Shown piece after piece: positions 16,096-24,120 of a DNA stretch of 64,000 nt. Positions within the stretch are counted from its first letter, which is position 1. Each line of letters begins with the position of its first letter. This DNA is from Parafrigoribacterium mesophilum (GTDB taxonomy: Bacteria; Actinomycetota; Actinomycetes; Actinomycetales; Microbacteriaceae). Location of the stretch: positions 1,674,001 through 1,738,000 of the forward strand of contig NZ_JBDJAF010000001.1 of assembly GCF_039652555.1 (NCBI RefSeq), in the 5' to 3' direction. A model generated the notes under the pieces. The model was not told the DNA's origin. It ran no database searches and saw only the letters and a list, made by a program, of their open reading frames with translations. A program made the translations under genes and the position numbers.

Positions 16096-16569
16096 TTAGA
16101 AGAACCCACAGGTCGGTGCCTCACCGCTGGGAGCCGGGCTCTCCTCGGCCCCGGTCGGGGCGAAAATTTCTAGCCTGATGCCATCCGGATCGGCGAAGAA
16201 GATACCACCGGACGAGGAGCCTTCGGAGTGCGCGACGATGCTGTCGTGGAAGAATGGCGCGTTCAGTTCGTGTGCAATGGCCTCGGCGGCATGCACCTGT
16301 ACCATGCTCTCGACCTGGAAAGACAGATGATGCAACCCTGGCGTGGACGGGCTGAATTCCCCATTGCTCTGCTGGAACAGGGTGAGGACGAGCTTGCCGC
16401 CTCGGCCCAGGAACACGAAGCGCCGGTCCGCGTCGTTGCCTTCCTTGGCGATCGAGAGGCCAAGCAGTCGCTGGTAAAACGCCTTGGAGCGGTCCAGCTC
16501 GGTCACGTTGAGAGCGACGTGACCGGTCTGCAGTGACGTAATGGTTGGCGTCGTGGTGGGTGTTGACAT
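16096..16569 (-). CDS. VOC family protein (glyoxalase/dioxygenase fold)
   Basis: A 157-residue protein with one pair of beta-alpha-beta-beta-beta modules. GHVALNVTELDRSKAFYQRL carries the first metal-ligand His. HHLSFQV gives the next, and a C-terminal IFFADPDGIRLEIFAPT carries the Glu ligand. The start is supported by GGAAGG upstream of the ATG at 16567-16569. This type includes glyoxalase I-like lyases, catechol dioxygenase-like enzymes and antibiotic-binding proteins; the substrate cannot be named. Confidence 0.85.
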   Translation of the reverse strand: MSTPTTTPTITSLQTGHVALNVTELDRSKAFYQRLLGLSIAKEGNDADRRFVFLGRGGKLVLTLFQQSNGEFSPSTPGLHHLSFQVESMVQVHAAEAIAHELNAPFFHDSIVAHSEGSSSGGIFFADPDGIRLEIFAPTGAEESPAPSGEAPTCGFF

Positions 16570-16695
16570 TATTGCCTTCCTTGGCGTCGTGCCGCGACGC
16601 CGACTACCATGATTATCTCTCTGAATGGAGGCCTTGGCGCGGTTGAGTTGCGCGGCTCACGACCGACAGCCGCAAGTATCCGCGCAGTTCGCACG

Positions 16696-17490
16696 TCAGG
16701 CGGCCCCCACCGCGAGCGCGGCCGACACCGCGGCACCGATGCCGGCCCGCCACGGCTCGCCGTGGCCCGGCAGCACGATCCGGGCTCCCGTGGCAGCGAG
16801 CCCGCTCAGCGATGCGAGTGCCATCTCGGAGTCGGCGGTGGCCGCGCCGGCGATGATTCGCGCGCCGGTCTGTGCGGTGTACGGATCGAGGGTGACCAGC
16901 GCGTCGCCGGTGATGATCGCGTCCCGATCGGGGAAGAACAGAGCGCAGTGCCCGTAGGTATGACCGGGGCTGAACACCACGGTGGGGCTGCCCGGCACGT
17001 CCAGCACCGTCGATGTGGGCATCCGCCGCACCTCCCGCAGCCCCTTCACCCGCAGCGCCCCGGCCGCCGCCATCGCCGCCAGCACCCGCATCCCGCGCGG
17101 GTAGAACAGCGGATAGAGCGCCCGATTCCGTTCGTGCTGGTAGCGGTACGGATGCGCGGCGATGTCGCTGTCGCGTTCCTGCAGCCAGATGGGCACCGCG
17201 AAGTCGGATGCCGCACGCGCCGCAAACCCTAGGTGGTCGAAGTGGCCGTGGGTGAGCACGATGGCGGTCACGTCACCGGGGCTGTGTCCGCACTCGAGCA
17301 GTGCTGCCAGAAGGTGTTTCCAGGTAGAGGGGAACGCCGTGTCGACGATGGTCACCCCCGTGCCGTCCTCCACCAGGTAACAATTGACGTAGGCATGCGC
17401 CAGACGGTGGATGCCGGGGGCGACGTTGCGAGTGAGCACAGCATGGCCCGACGACGAGGCTGACTTCCGACTGCGCGTGCTGCGAGACAT
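16696..17490 (-). CDS. MBL-fold metallo-hydrolase
   Basis: A 264-residue metallo-beta-lactamase-fold enzyme. The ATG at 17488-17490 is preferred because GGGAGG precedes it; an in-frame TTG at 17506-17508 is less likely. The zinc-binding HxHxDH motif is LTHGHFDHLGF at about residues 81-86. The later ligands are His in FSPGHTYGHCALFF, Asp in IITGDALVTLD and His in VLPGHGEPW. YVNCYLVEDGTGVTIVDTAF is the family's opening strand. It is probably a hydrolase of a small ester or thioester; no substrate clue. Confidence 0.88.
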   Translation of the reverse strand: MSRSTRSRKSASSSGHAVLTRNVAPGIHRLAHAYVNCYLVEDGTGVTIVDTAFPSTWKHLLAALLECGHSPGDVTAIVLTHGHFDHLGFAARAASDFAVPIWLQERDSDIAAHPYRYQHERNRALYPLFYPRGMRVLAAMAAAGALRVKGLREVRRMPTSTVLDVPGSPTVVFSPGHTYGHCALFFPDRDAIITGDALVTLDPYTAQTGARIIAGAATADSEMALASLSGLAATGARIVLPGHGEPWRAGIGAAVSAALAVGAA

Positions 17491-17567
17491 GGCACCTCCC
17501 GGGTGCAAAGTCCCCAGTCAAAGCCGCTGTCCGATGGCGCGCAACCCCGAAGGTCAGCGTCGCAGAT

Positions 17568-17858
17568 TCATCGTGCCTTGGTCGATCGCTTGGCTGCTGG
17601 CTTGGCCGCCGGCTTGGCCCTCGCGGCCTTGGCCGCCGCGAGCTCGTCGGCTCCCGCCCAGTAGTTGCCGAGCACGAGGAGGGCAACAAACGGCACCACC
17701 ACGATGATCCCGAAGACCCAACCGGGAAGCGGCACACCCCAGAGCAGCATCATGACGCCCAGGCACGCGGCCATGATCAGCCAGGATGCCGACCGCCGGC
17801 CCTGGGTGCGCGACAGGGCGATGCGGGCATCCTTGTGGATCAGATTTCTCAAGCCCAT
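17568..17858 (-). CDS. Small membrane protein with Lys/Ala-rich tail
   Basis: A 96-residue protein preceded by GGGAGG. It has two hydrophobic segments (about residues 26-44 and 50-67) and a basic alanine-proline-lysine tail (KAARAKPAAKPAAKRSTKAR). I do not recognise the family beyond small actinobacterial membrane proteins of unknown function. The basic tail would be cytosolic and could bind DNA, RNA or phospholipid. It lies between the MBL hydrolase and the penicillin-binding protein, all leftward. Confidence 0.65.
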   Translation of the reverse strand: MGLRNLIHKDARIALSRTQGRRSASWLIMAACLGVMMLLWGVPLPGWVFGIIVVVPFVALLVLGNYWAGADELAAAKAARAKPAAKPAAKRSTKAR

Positions 17859-17892
17859 CCCGGTGGCCTCCCTGCATCAATAGTGCACCATG

Positions 17893-20148
17893 TCAGGGCT
17901 TGTCCCCGTTACCGTTACCGTTACCGTTCCCGTTCCCGGGCGGCTCGGTGGTGGGACTGGGCGGCGCAGGAGCGACCGGCGGGACGGTCGGCTTCGGCGC
18001 CGGCGGGGCCACCGGCCGCGGCCGGCGCATCAGGGATTGATCCGGCGGCGGGAATTCACCGCCGCGGTATTCCGGATTGGTGTCGAGCGAGGCCATCGTG
18101 GCCCGGAAGATGTTGAACTTCGTGTTGTAGCCGTTGGTTCCGGCCACCGAGATCTTCCGCAGGCTCTGGCCTCCGCTGATGTTGCCGACCCAGACCGCCA
18201 AGGAGACCTTGGTCGTGGTGGCGACGAGCCAGTTCTGGTGGGATTCCTCAGCGGTCCCGGTCTTGCCGACGATCGGCACGCCGTCCCGCGGATTGCCGGC
18301 CGTGCCAGTGCCCGCGGTCATCACCGATTTCAGGGCGAACGCGACGGTGGCGGCGATATTCGGGTCGATCGACTGCGTGCACTGCTTGGGCTGGCCGGGC
18401 AGGTCCTTACCATCCGGCCCGATCAGCTTGTCCACGATGGTCGGGGCGCAGTACACCCCGTTGGTGCCGATCGTGGCGATGGCGGCGGCCATCGTCAACG
18501 GCGAGATCTCGTTGGTCCCGAGCACGGACGACGGATACACGTCGAGCGGTGCCCCGTCGGCGCGGTGCACTCCCATGGAGGTGGCGGCGTCCCGGATGGC
18601 GCACAAGTCGAGTTTTTGGGCCATGCTGACGAACGCGACGTTGACGGAGTTGCGCGTCGCATCCAGCACGCTCATCCTGCCGCGCTCCCACGTTGCGTCG
18701 TTGCCGGGGGCATAGGGTTCGCCGGCGAAACGGGCGCAGGATGCCTTGAAGCTCTTCATCGGGAACGGCCGGGGCGTGCCGTCCACGATGTCGTAGAGGC
18801 CGTGGCCGGTCTGCAACCAGTTGGTGAGCGCAAAGATCTTGTAGGTGGAGCCGGTCTGGAAGCCGGATGAGCCGCCGTAGTTCTTGTCGGTGTTGAAGTT
18901 CACCGCCGTGGTGGTTGCGGGATCCCCGGTGCCCGAGTCGTCGAAGATCTTGTTCTGTGCCATCAGGAGGATGCGACCGGTGCCCGGCTGCACCGCAGTG
19001 GCCGCCGCGCCGAGCTTGAAGCGGGTCTCGGTGGCCGGGGCGCTCTTGTCGAGGTTCGCCTGGGCGACATCCTGCTGATTCAGGTCGATGCTCGTGTAAA
19101 GCTGGTAGCCGCCGCGCGCCCAGCTGCGTTGCCGCTCGGCGGGGCTTCCGCCCAGCGACGTGAGTGTTGGCACCAAGCGGCGCACGTAGTCGCAGGCGAA
19201 TTTGGCATCGGCGGCGTAGAGGCATCCGTTCGCCGGCGGGGTGATCTTGACCATGTCCTCGATCTTCGTGGCGATGGCATCGTCGTATTGCTGCTCGTTG
19301 ATGTAGCCCTCTTCGAGCATGTCGCCCAGGATCTGGTCACGTCGGACCTTGTTAGCCGGGTAGAACTTCGGGTTCCGCAGGTTCTGCATAGTGGGCTGCT
19401 GAACGATGGCGATGAGACTCGCCGCCTGGGCCAACGTGACGTCCTTTGCGTCGACGCTGAAGTACTGCCGCGCGGCGGCCTGGACACCATAGGTCTGACC
19501 ACCGAAGCCGGTGATGTTGAGATAGCCGAGCAGGATCTCGTTCTTCGTGTACCGCTTGTCCAGGGCGATCGCGAGCTTGGCCTCCTTGAGTTTGCGGTCC
19601 ATGGTGTCAGTGATCGCGTCATCGTAGGCGCGTTTGCGCGCGGTCGGATCGTCGATCTGCAACGCCTCCTGGATGAGGATGTTTCGCACCAGCTGCATGT
19701 CGATGGTCGAGGCGCCGCTGGTGGTCTTTCGGCTGGCGAAGTTCGACGTCGCCGCGCGGACGATCGAGGTGAGGTCGACGCCGCCGTGGTCCCAGAAGCG
19801 CCGGTCCTCGCCGGCCACCGCCGCCTCGCGCAGGAATGGCGAGATCTGGTCCCAGCCCACCACCTGCCGGTTCTGGTCGAAGACGGTTGCGATCTGCACG
19901 GGCTGCCCGTCCCGGTTGGCGAAGATCACGTTTTGCTGCGCCTGCGTGCCCAGGGCGATGTCGCTCGGAAGCTCGTTGAACATGGTGATAGCACTGTCAG
20001 CGGCCGCCGCGGTCATGGTCAGCGCCGGAGTGATCATCGCGCTGATCAGCACCGCCATCGCGACGCAGCAAGCGAGGAGGCCCCCGAGCCCCCCGACAAC
20101 GCTAGAAAACCCTCGATTTTGGGTAGTCATTCCATGAAGGATAGGCAC
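17893..20148 (-). CDS. Bifunctional class A penicillin-binding protein
   Basis: A 751-residue peptidoglycan synthase. GTG 20148 is favoured by AGGAGAAG seven bases upstream; ATG 20130 is an alternative six codons in. A transmembrane helix lies at about residues 18-46. The GT51 transglycosylase has its catalytic Glu114 in AVAGEDRRFWDHGGVD. The transpeptidase has all three motifs: Ser434-x-x-Lys437 in GSTYKIF, Ser501-Val-Asn503 in NSVNVAF, and Lys629-Thr-Gly631 in VGKTGTAEE. The C-terminus is a proline-rich tail ending in a Gly-Asn repeat encoded by a CCGTTA microsatellite, likely a wall-spanning extension. It polymerises and cross-links the cell wall outside the membrane. Confidence 0.96.
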   Translation of the reverse strand: MPILHGMTTQNRGFSSVVGGLGGLLACCVAMAVLISAMITPALTMTAAAADSAITMFNELPSDIALGTQAQQNVIFANRDGQPVQIATVFDQNRQVVGWDQISPFLREAAVAGEDRRFWDHGGVDLTSIVRAATSNFASRKTTSGASTIDMQLVRNILIQEALQIDDPTARKRAYDDAITDTMDRKLKEAKLAIALDKRYTKNEILLGYLNITGFGGQTYGVQAAARQYFSVDAKDVTLAQAASLIAIVQQPTMQNLRNPKFYPANKVRRDQILGDMLEEGYINEQQYDDAIATKIEDMVKITPPANGCLYAADAKFACDYVRRLVPTLTSLGGSPAERQRSWARGGYQLYTSIDLNQQDVAQANLDKSAPATETRFKLGAAATAVQPGTGRILLMAQNKIFDDSGTGDPATTTAVNFNTDKNYGGSSGFQTGSTYKIFALTNWLQTGHGLYDIVDGTPRPFPMKSFKASCARFAGEPYAPGNDATWERGRMSVLDATRNSVNVAFVSMAQKLDLCAIRDAATSMGVHRADGAPLDVYPSSVLGTNEISPLTMAAAIATIGTNGVYCAPTIVDKLIGPDGKDLPGQPKQCTQSIDPNIAATVAFALKSVMTAGTGTAGNPRDGVPIVGKTGTAEESHQNWLVATTTKVSLAVWVGNISGGQSLRKISVAGTNGYNTKFNIFRATMASLDTNPEYRGGEFPPPDQSLMRRPRPVAPPAPKPTVPPVAPAPPSPTTEPPGNGNGNGNGNGDKP
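17905..17937. repeat. CCGTTA/CCGTTC microsatellite in the PBP gene tail
   Basis: About five consecutive six-base units (CCGTTA x3, CCGTTC x2) encode alternating Gly-Asn at the extreme C-terminus of the penicillin-binding protein. The unit length preserves the reading frame, so copy-number change would alter tail length only. Confidence 0.8.
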
Positions 20149-20245
20149 TCACTTCTCCTGCCGCCAGGGAGCCACGGTCACAATATGAAAACCTTAAGAT
20201 TCTTCACAGCTCCGGGATGTCGGTGGTGCGGTCCATCCTGTGCGC

Positions 20246-20722
20246 ATGAACACACCACGACCACACATCGACGACATCCTCGCGGGCTTCTTCGCGGACG
20301 CCCTCGAGGACCAAGCCCCCGTCGCACGACGCCGCATCCTCGCGGTGGAACAGCGACTGCGGCTGTGTATCGAGGCGGAAGGCGACCGGATGCTGAGCGA
20401 TGAGGACTATGCCCTCCTCGCTGTCGAGCGCGCCTTCGACCCGGAACACGCCATCGCCCGCACCATGCACGCAGAAGACCTGCTCTGGGTGCTCACGGTC
20501 TTCTTGCTCGACCCGTGGCGCCTGGGCGACCCGCTCGCACTACGGGTGCAGGCGCAGCTCACGGACGATCTCACCAATCGGATCGTGTACGGCGGGCTGG
20601 TCTGCATCGAGTGCATGAACCATCCGTTGCAGCACATCCGCGAGGGCCTGTCGACGGCGCGCAAACAGATCAACCGGGCGCAGCCGAAGAAGCGGCGCCG
20701 GGCGGTCCCGCATCGGACCTAG
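20246..20722 (+). CDS. Hypothetical protein, mostly helical
   Basis: A 158-residue protein from ATG 20246 (an in-frame GTG lies at 20240). Segments such as HIDDILAGFFADALEDQ, RRRILAVEQRLRLCIEA, EDYALLAVERAFDPEH and DLTNRIVYGGLVCIECMN look like helices; the C-terminus is strongly basic (KQINRAQPKKRRRA). I do not recognise a family. It is divergent from the penicillin-binding protein gene with a 97-base gap and is followed by a family-III palindrome. Confidence 0.65.
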   Translation: MNTPRPHIDDILAGFFADALEDQAPVARRRILAVEQRLRLCIEAEGDRMLSDEDYALLAVERAFDPEHAIARTMHAEDLLWVLTVFLLDPWRLGDPLALRVQAQLTDDLTNRIVYGGLVCIECMNHPLQHIREGLSTARKQINRAQPKKRRRAVPHRT

Positions 20723-20760
20723 ACGACTCGCTCGAGGCATCCGAACCACCGCGGCCGAGC

Positions 20761-20818
20761 GATACCGTTTCGGACGAGACCGGCCGCCGCGGCGGGCACA
20801 CTCGTCCGCAACGGTATC
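20761..20818. repeat. Palindromic repeat family III, copy 2
   Basis: A 58-base palindrome. The arms are GATACCGTTTCGGACGAG and CTCGTCCGCAACGGTATC around a GGCCGCCGCGGCGGG core. It lies between the convergent hypothetical gene (end 20722) and MBL hydrolase gene (end 20829). Confidence 0.92.
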
Positions 20819-20828
20819 GGTCGGCCGG

Positions 20829-21617
20829 TCAGCCGCGCAGGTAGGCCAGCTGCGCACGCACGGATGCCTCGGCGGCGAACCGCACGGCGTCCGGCGCGTC
20901 AACATAGACGAGGTCGGTGACCGCAGCGACCGACGCATCGGCTCCCAGTTGCGCAAGAGCGCCGCGAATCTGCTCGAGTCGCTCCCGTCGATGTCGAAGA
21001 TAGGCGTCGCAGACGGCGGCGAGGTCGGGCAGCACGGGTCCGTGCGCCGGCAGTACCGTGGCCGGGCCGAACGCCCGCAGGGTGGCGAGGGACTCCAGAT
21101 AGTCGCCGAGGGTGCCGTCGGGAAAATCGAGAATCGTGGTGCCGCGGCCGAGGATCGTGTCGCCGGTGAGCATGACGCCGGTGCCGCCGTCGTCGGGCAG
21201 ATGGAACGAGACGGAGTCTGAGGTGTGCCCCGGAGTGTGTACGACGCGGATGCGTGTGCCTGCGGCCGCGATCAGCTCGCCGTCGGTGAGTGGCTGGCCG
21301 CCAATGCACAGGGCCGGGTCGAACGCGCGCACCGGTGCCCCGGTGAGGGTCGCGAAGGCGTCGCGGGATTCACTGTGGTCCAGGTGGCGGTGAGTGAGCA
21401 ATACGAGTTCGACCGGGGTGGCCGCCAGCGCGGCCAGGTGCGTGTCGTCGAGCGGACCCGGATCGACCACGACCACACTGCCGGAGCCGGTCGCGCCGAC
21501 TAGATAAGAGTTGGTGCCCTCCAGCGTCATAGGGCCGGGGTTCGGGGCGAGCAGCCGCCTCACCATCGTGGTCACGGTTTCGGCAGCGGGCTCGTCGTCG
21601 ACAGCGTCGTGGCTCAT
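20829..21617 (-). CDS. MBL-fold metallo-hydrolase (LACTB2-like)
   Basis: A 262-residue metallo-beta-lactamase-fold protein with HxHxDH-type motif LLTHRHLDHSES (the second position is Arg-His, giving HRHLDH). Further ligands are His in VVHTPGHTSDSVSF, Asp in MLTGDTILGRG and His in VLPAHGPVLPD. The opening NPGPMTLEGTNSYLVG is typical of LACTB2-like and hydroxyacylglutathione-hydrolase-like members. A C-terminal winged-helix tail (YLRHRRERLEQIRGAL) also matches LACTB2 relatives, which are endoribonucleases in mitochondria. It is divergent from a NUDIX gene with a 74-base gap. Confidence 0.88.
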   Translation of the reverse strand: MSHDAVDDEPAAETVTTMVRRLLAPNPGPMTLEGTNSYLVGATGSGSVVVVDPGPLDDTHLAALAATPVELVLLTHRHLDHSESRDAFATLTGAPVRAFDPALCIGGQPLTDGELIAAAGTRIRVVHTPGHTSDSVSFHLPDDGGTGVMLTGDTILGRGTTILDFPDGTLGDYLESLATLRAFGPATVLPAHGPVLPDLAAVCDAYLRHRRERLEQIRGALAQLGADASVAAVTDLVYVDAPDAVRFAAEASVRAQLAYLRG

Positions 21618-21691
21618 AGCAAGAGCCTAACCAGCGCTCCACCGTAGAGTCGCAGCCCGCACGCCTCAGCCGGCGGCGGTACCGTAACAGA

Positions 21692-22402
21692 ATGCGGCAG
21701 ATCCCTCCGAGCTCGGAACCCGACGGCACTCGCGTCGCCGCCACCGTCGTTCTCGTGCGCGATGGCGACGCGGGTCTTGAGGTCCTACTCGTGGAGCGGC
21801 CGAGCAACCGCGGCTCCTTCGCCGGTGCCTGGGTGTTCCCGGGCGGCAGCGTCGATCCTGAGGACTGGCCCGCGCAGCGTCCGGGGACCCAGCCCGACGA
21901 GGAGGCCGCGGCCAGAAATGCGGCGGTGCGGGAGGTGCGCGAAGAGACCGGTCTCGAAGTGGCCAAAGATCACCTCGTTGTCGCCTCGAAATGGACACCT
22001 CCGGCCGCGGCGCCACGCAAGTTCCGCACCTGGTTCTACCTGGCTCCAGCGCCGGCGGGCGAGATCGTCCTCTCCGCCAATGAGTGCGTCGACCACGCCT
22101 GGCTGAGCCCGGATGCGGCGCTGCAGCGGCACGCCGGCGGCAAGTTCCAGCTGGTACCGCCCACCTGGGTCACCCTGTACGGCCTGGTCGGAATCGACTC
22201 CGCTGCCGATGCCCTCGATCCGGTGCGACATGCCGCGCGGCAGGACTTCGCGACGCGCATGCTCACGATGGAGGACGGGACGGTGATGCTGTGGGACGGA
22301 GACATCGCTTACGCGGATGACGCCCTGTTCGAGGAGGACGGTGCCCGGCATCGGCTGGACGCCAGGACACTGCCCTGGGTCTATACCAAGTCAGTGCAGT
22401 AG
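21692..22402 (+). CDS. NUDIX hydrolase
   Basis: A 236-residue protein. The Nudix box is spread over GGSVDPEDW to NAAVREVREETGLEV: the REVREETG core with its three Glu residues is intact, and an insertion (PAQRPGTQPDEEAAA) separates the leading Gly. VLVRDGDAGLEVLLVERPS is the usual first strand. Similar inserted NUDIX proteins act on acyl-CoA or nucleotide diphosphates (NUDT19-like). It is divergent from the LACTB2-like MBL gene and upstream of a DMT transporter. Confidence 0.87.
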   Translation: MRQIPPSSEPDGTRVAATVVLVRDGDAGLEVLLVERPSNRGSFAGAWVFPGGSVDPEDWPAQRPGTQPDEEAAARNAAVREVREETGLEVAKDHLVVASKWTPPAAAPRKFRTWFYLAPAPAGEIVLSANECVDHAWLSPDAALQRHAGGKFQLVPPTWVTLYGLVGIDSAADALDPVRHAARQDFATRMLTMEDGTVMLWDGDIAYADDALFEEDGARHRLDARTLPWVYTKSVQ

Positions 22403-22437
22403 TCACACCTTCTCCCGCAGCGGATTGTGTAACAATA

Positions 22438-23421
22438 TTGTCCGTGCGCCCCTACTTCGTCATTCTTCTGGCGTGCCTGTGTTTCGGCACCACCGGTACG
22501 GCTCAGGCGTTGGGAGCGAATGAGGCGTCCTCGTCGTCGATCGGCGCCGCGCGCATCCTGATCGGCGGCGGCCTGCTCGCGTTGATCGCCGGGACCATGT
22601 GGCTGCGGCAGGGAGAGTCGCCGTTGCGGCTTGCTGTTTCCGTTGCGCGGGGCACAGCTATCCGGAACGGGAACAGCCGGGGGCGTTGGGAGCGAACACG
22701 AACGACGGCACTGGTCGTGATCGGCGCGCTCGGCGTGCTGACCTACCAGCCCACGTTCTTCCTCGGCACCAGGCTCAACGGGGTCGCGATCGGCACGATT
22801 GTCGCGCTCGGCTCCGCGCCGATGATCACGGGTCTGCTCGACTGGGCGTTGCGGCGCCGCTTTCCGGGGGTGCTGTGGCTGATCGCGACGCTGGTCGCCA
22901 CCGCCGGGGTCACCCTGCTCAGCGGCATGACGGATGTCGGTGGGAGCACGATCAGCGTGCTCGGGATCGTGAGCTCGGTGGGCGCCGGCGCCGCCTATGC
23001 CGTGTACACGCTGGCCAGCAAGGCCCTGCTCGATAGCGGCTGGAGTCCGGTGGGCACGATGGGCGGCGTTTTCGGGCTGGCGGCCGCATTCTCGGTGCCG
23101 CTACTGCTGGCCGGGGATGCGAGCTGGCTGGCGTCCCCGTCCGGGCTGGCGATGGCCCTCTGGCTGGGCGTTGTGACCACCACGGTGGCGTACCTCCTCT
23201 TCGCGTGGGGGTTGCGGCGGCTTCCGGCCGCCACGGTGTCTACGCTGACCCTGGGCGAGCCGCTTACCGCGACGCTGTTGGGTCTCCTGCTGTTGGGCGA
23301 GCGGTTGCCGCCGATGGCCGTCGCGGGTCTGGTGGTCCTCGCGGCCGGGCTCACCATCCTCATCGCCCCCTGGCGGCGCCGGCGCAACGCCGATGCAGTG
23401 GTGCTGCGGGCGGCGGGATGA
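22438..23421 (+). CDS. EamA/DMT-family transporter carrying a palindrome in its reading frame
   Basis: A 327-residue, ten-helix drug/metabolite transporter with two EamA repeats (first ending near residue 155, second containing ALWLGVVTTTVAYLLFAWGL and LGEPLTATLLGLLLLGERL). The start is either TTG 22438 or GTG 22444; neither has a clear ribosome-binding site. Residues about 61-80 (LRLAVSVARGTAIRNGNSRG) are encoded by a complete family-II palindrome at 22620-22677, lying in the loop between helices 2 and 3. Members export amino acids or metabolites. It overlaps the following GntR gene by four bases. Confidence 0.88.
   Translation: MSVRPYFVILLACLCFGTTGTAQALGANEASSSSIGAARILIGGGLLALIAGTMWLRQGESPLRLAVSVARGTAIRNGNSRGRWERTRTTALVVIGALGVLTYQPTFFLGTRLNGVAIGTIVALGSAPMITGLLDWALRRRFPGVLWLIATLVATAGVTLLSGMTDVGGSTISVLGIVSSVGAGAAYAVYTLASKALLDSGWSPVGTMGGVFGLAAAFSVPLLLAGDASWLASPSGLAMALWLGVVTTTVAYLLFAWGLRRLPAATVSTLTLGEPLTATLLGLLLLGERLPPMAVAGLVVLAAGLTILIAPWRRRRNADAVVLRAAG
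22620..22677. repeat. Palindromic repeat family II, copy 3, inside a coding sequence
   Basis: The element aligns along its whole length with the copy at 7451: GTTGCGGCTTGCTG, then CCGTTGCGCGGGGCACA, then CCGGAACGGGAACAG. The left arm has drifted more than the right. It lies entirely within the DMT transporter gene and contains no stop in that frame. Confidence 0.85.
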
Positions 23422-24107
23422 TGACATTGCACGCCACGGCACCGCGGCAACGGGCGGTCGAGGAGCTTGCGGCCACGGTGCGCGAGCGGATTCTCAATGG
23501 CGCTCTGTCGCCGGGCCAGCCGCTGCGGGAGAGCGTTCTCGCCGAGGAATCCGGGCTCTCCCGGCACACCGTGCGGGCCGCGCTGGCGCTGCTCGCGGCC
23601 GAGCGGCTCGCCACGGCAGAGCCCTTCGCCGGGGTGCGGGTCGCCGCGTTGGGCGACGAGGACTTAGTCGCGCTCCAGGACCTGCGGTGTGCACTGGAGA
23701 GTGCCGCGGTTCGCCGACTCCATGATCGGTTCGGCGATGGCCCCTGGCCGAGTCCGATCACCGCAGCACTGGAGGCCGCCCTGCGGGAGTTGGAGAAGGC
23801 CTGCTCCGCTCATCCGGATGATTGGGCCGCGGTGGAGCGGGCCCACTCTCGGTTGCACCTGGCGCTGGTCACCGGGGCGGCCAGCCCGCGGATCACGGAC
23901 AGTTATCGCCAGCTTGATGCAGAACTTCAACTCCTGCTGCTGCACATTCGTCCGCACTACGGCCCCGGTGCGCTCGTCGCGGAGCACCGCCGGTACATCG
24001 GCGATGTGCAACGCCTCGGCGAGCCGGCCGTGCGCGACCACCTGGCCCACTCGACCGACCTCATCCTGCGGTCGCGACGCACCAAGCCTGGCGACCCGGA
24101 CCTCTGA
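23418..24107 (+). CDS. GntR-family transcriptional regulator (FCD subgroup)
   Basis: A 229-residue regulator whose ATG overlaps the transporter stop (ATGA). An N-terminal winged helix contains VRERILNGALSPGQPLRESV and SGLSRHTVRAALALLAAERL. The C-terminal FCD effector domain is all-helical, with AHSRLHLALVTGAASPRITD and LVAEHRRYIGDVQRLGEPAV carrying the His residues used for metal binding in the family. It probably regulates the coupled transporter gene in response to a small carboxylate. Confidence 0.9.
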   Translation: MMTLHATAPRQRAVEELAATVRERILNGALSPGQPLRESVLAEESGLSRHTVRAALALLAAERLATAEPFAGVRVAALGDEDLVALQDLRCALESAAVRRLHDRFGDGPWPSPITAALEAALRELEKACSAHPDDWAAVERAHSRLHLALVTGAASPRITDSYRQLDAELQLLLLHIRPHYGPGALVAEHRRYIGDVQRLGEPAVRDHLAHSTDLILRSRRTKPGDPDL

Positions 24108-24120
24108 TACGCGAGCCAGC

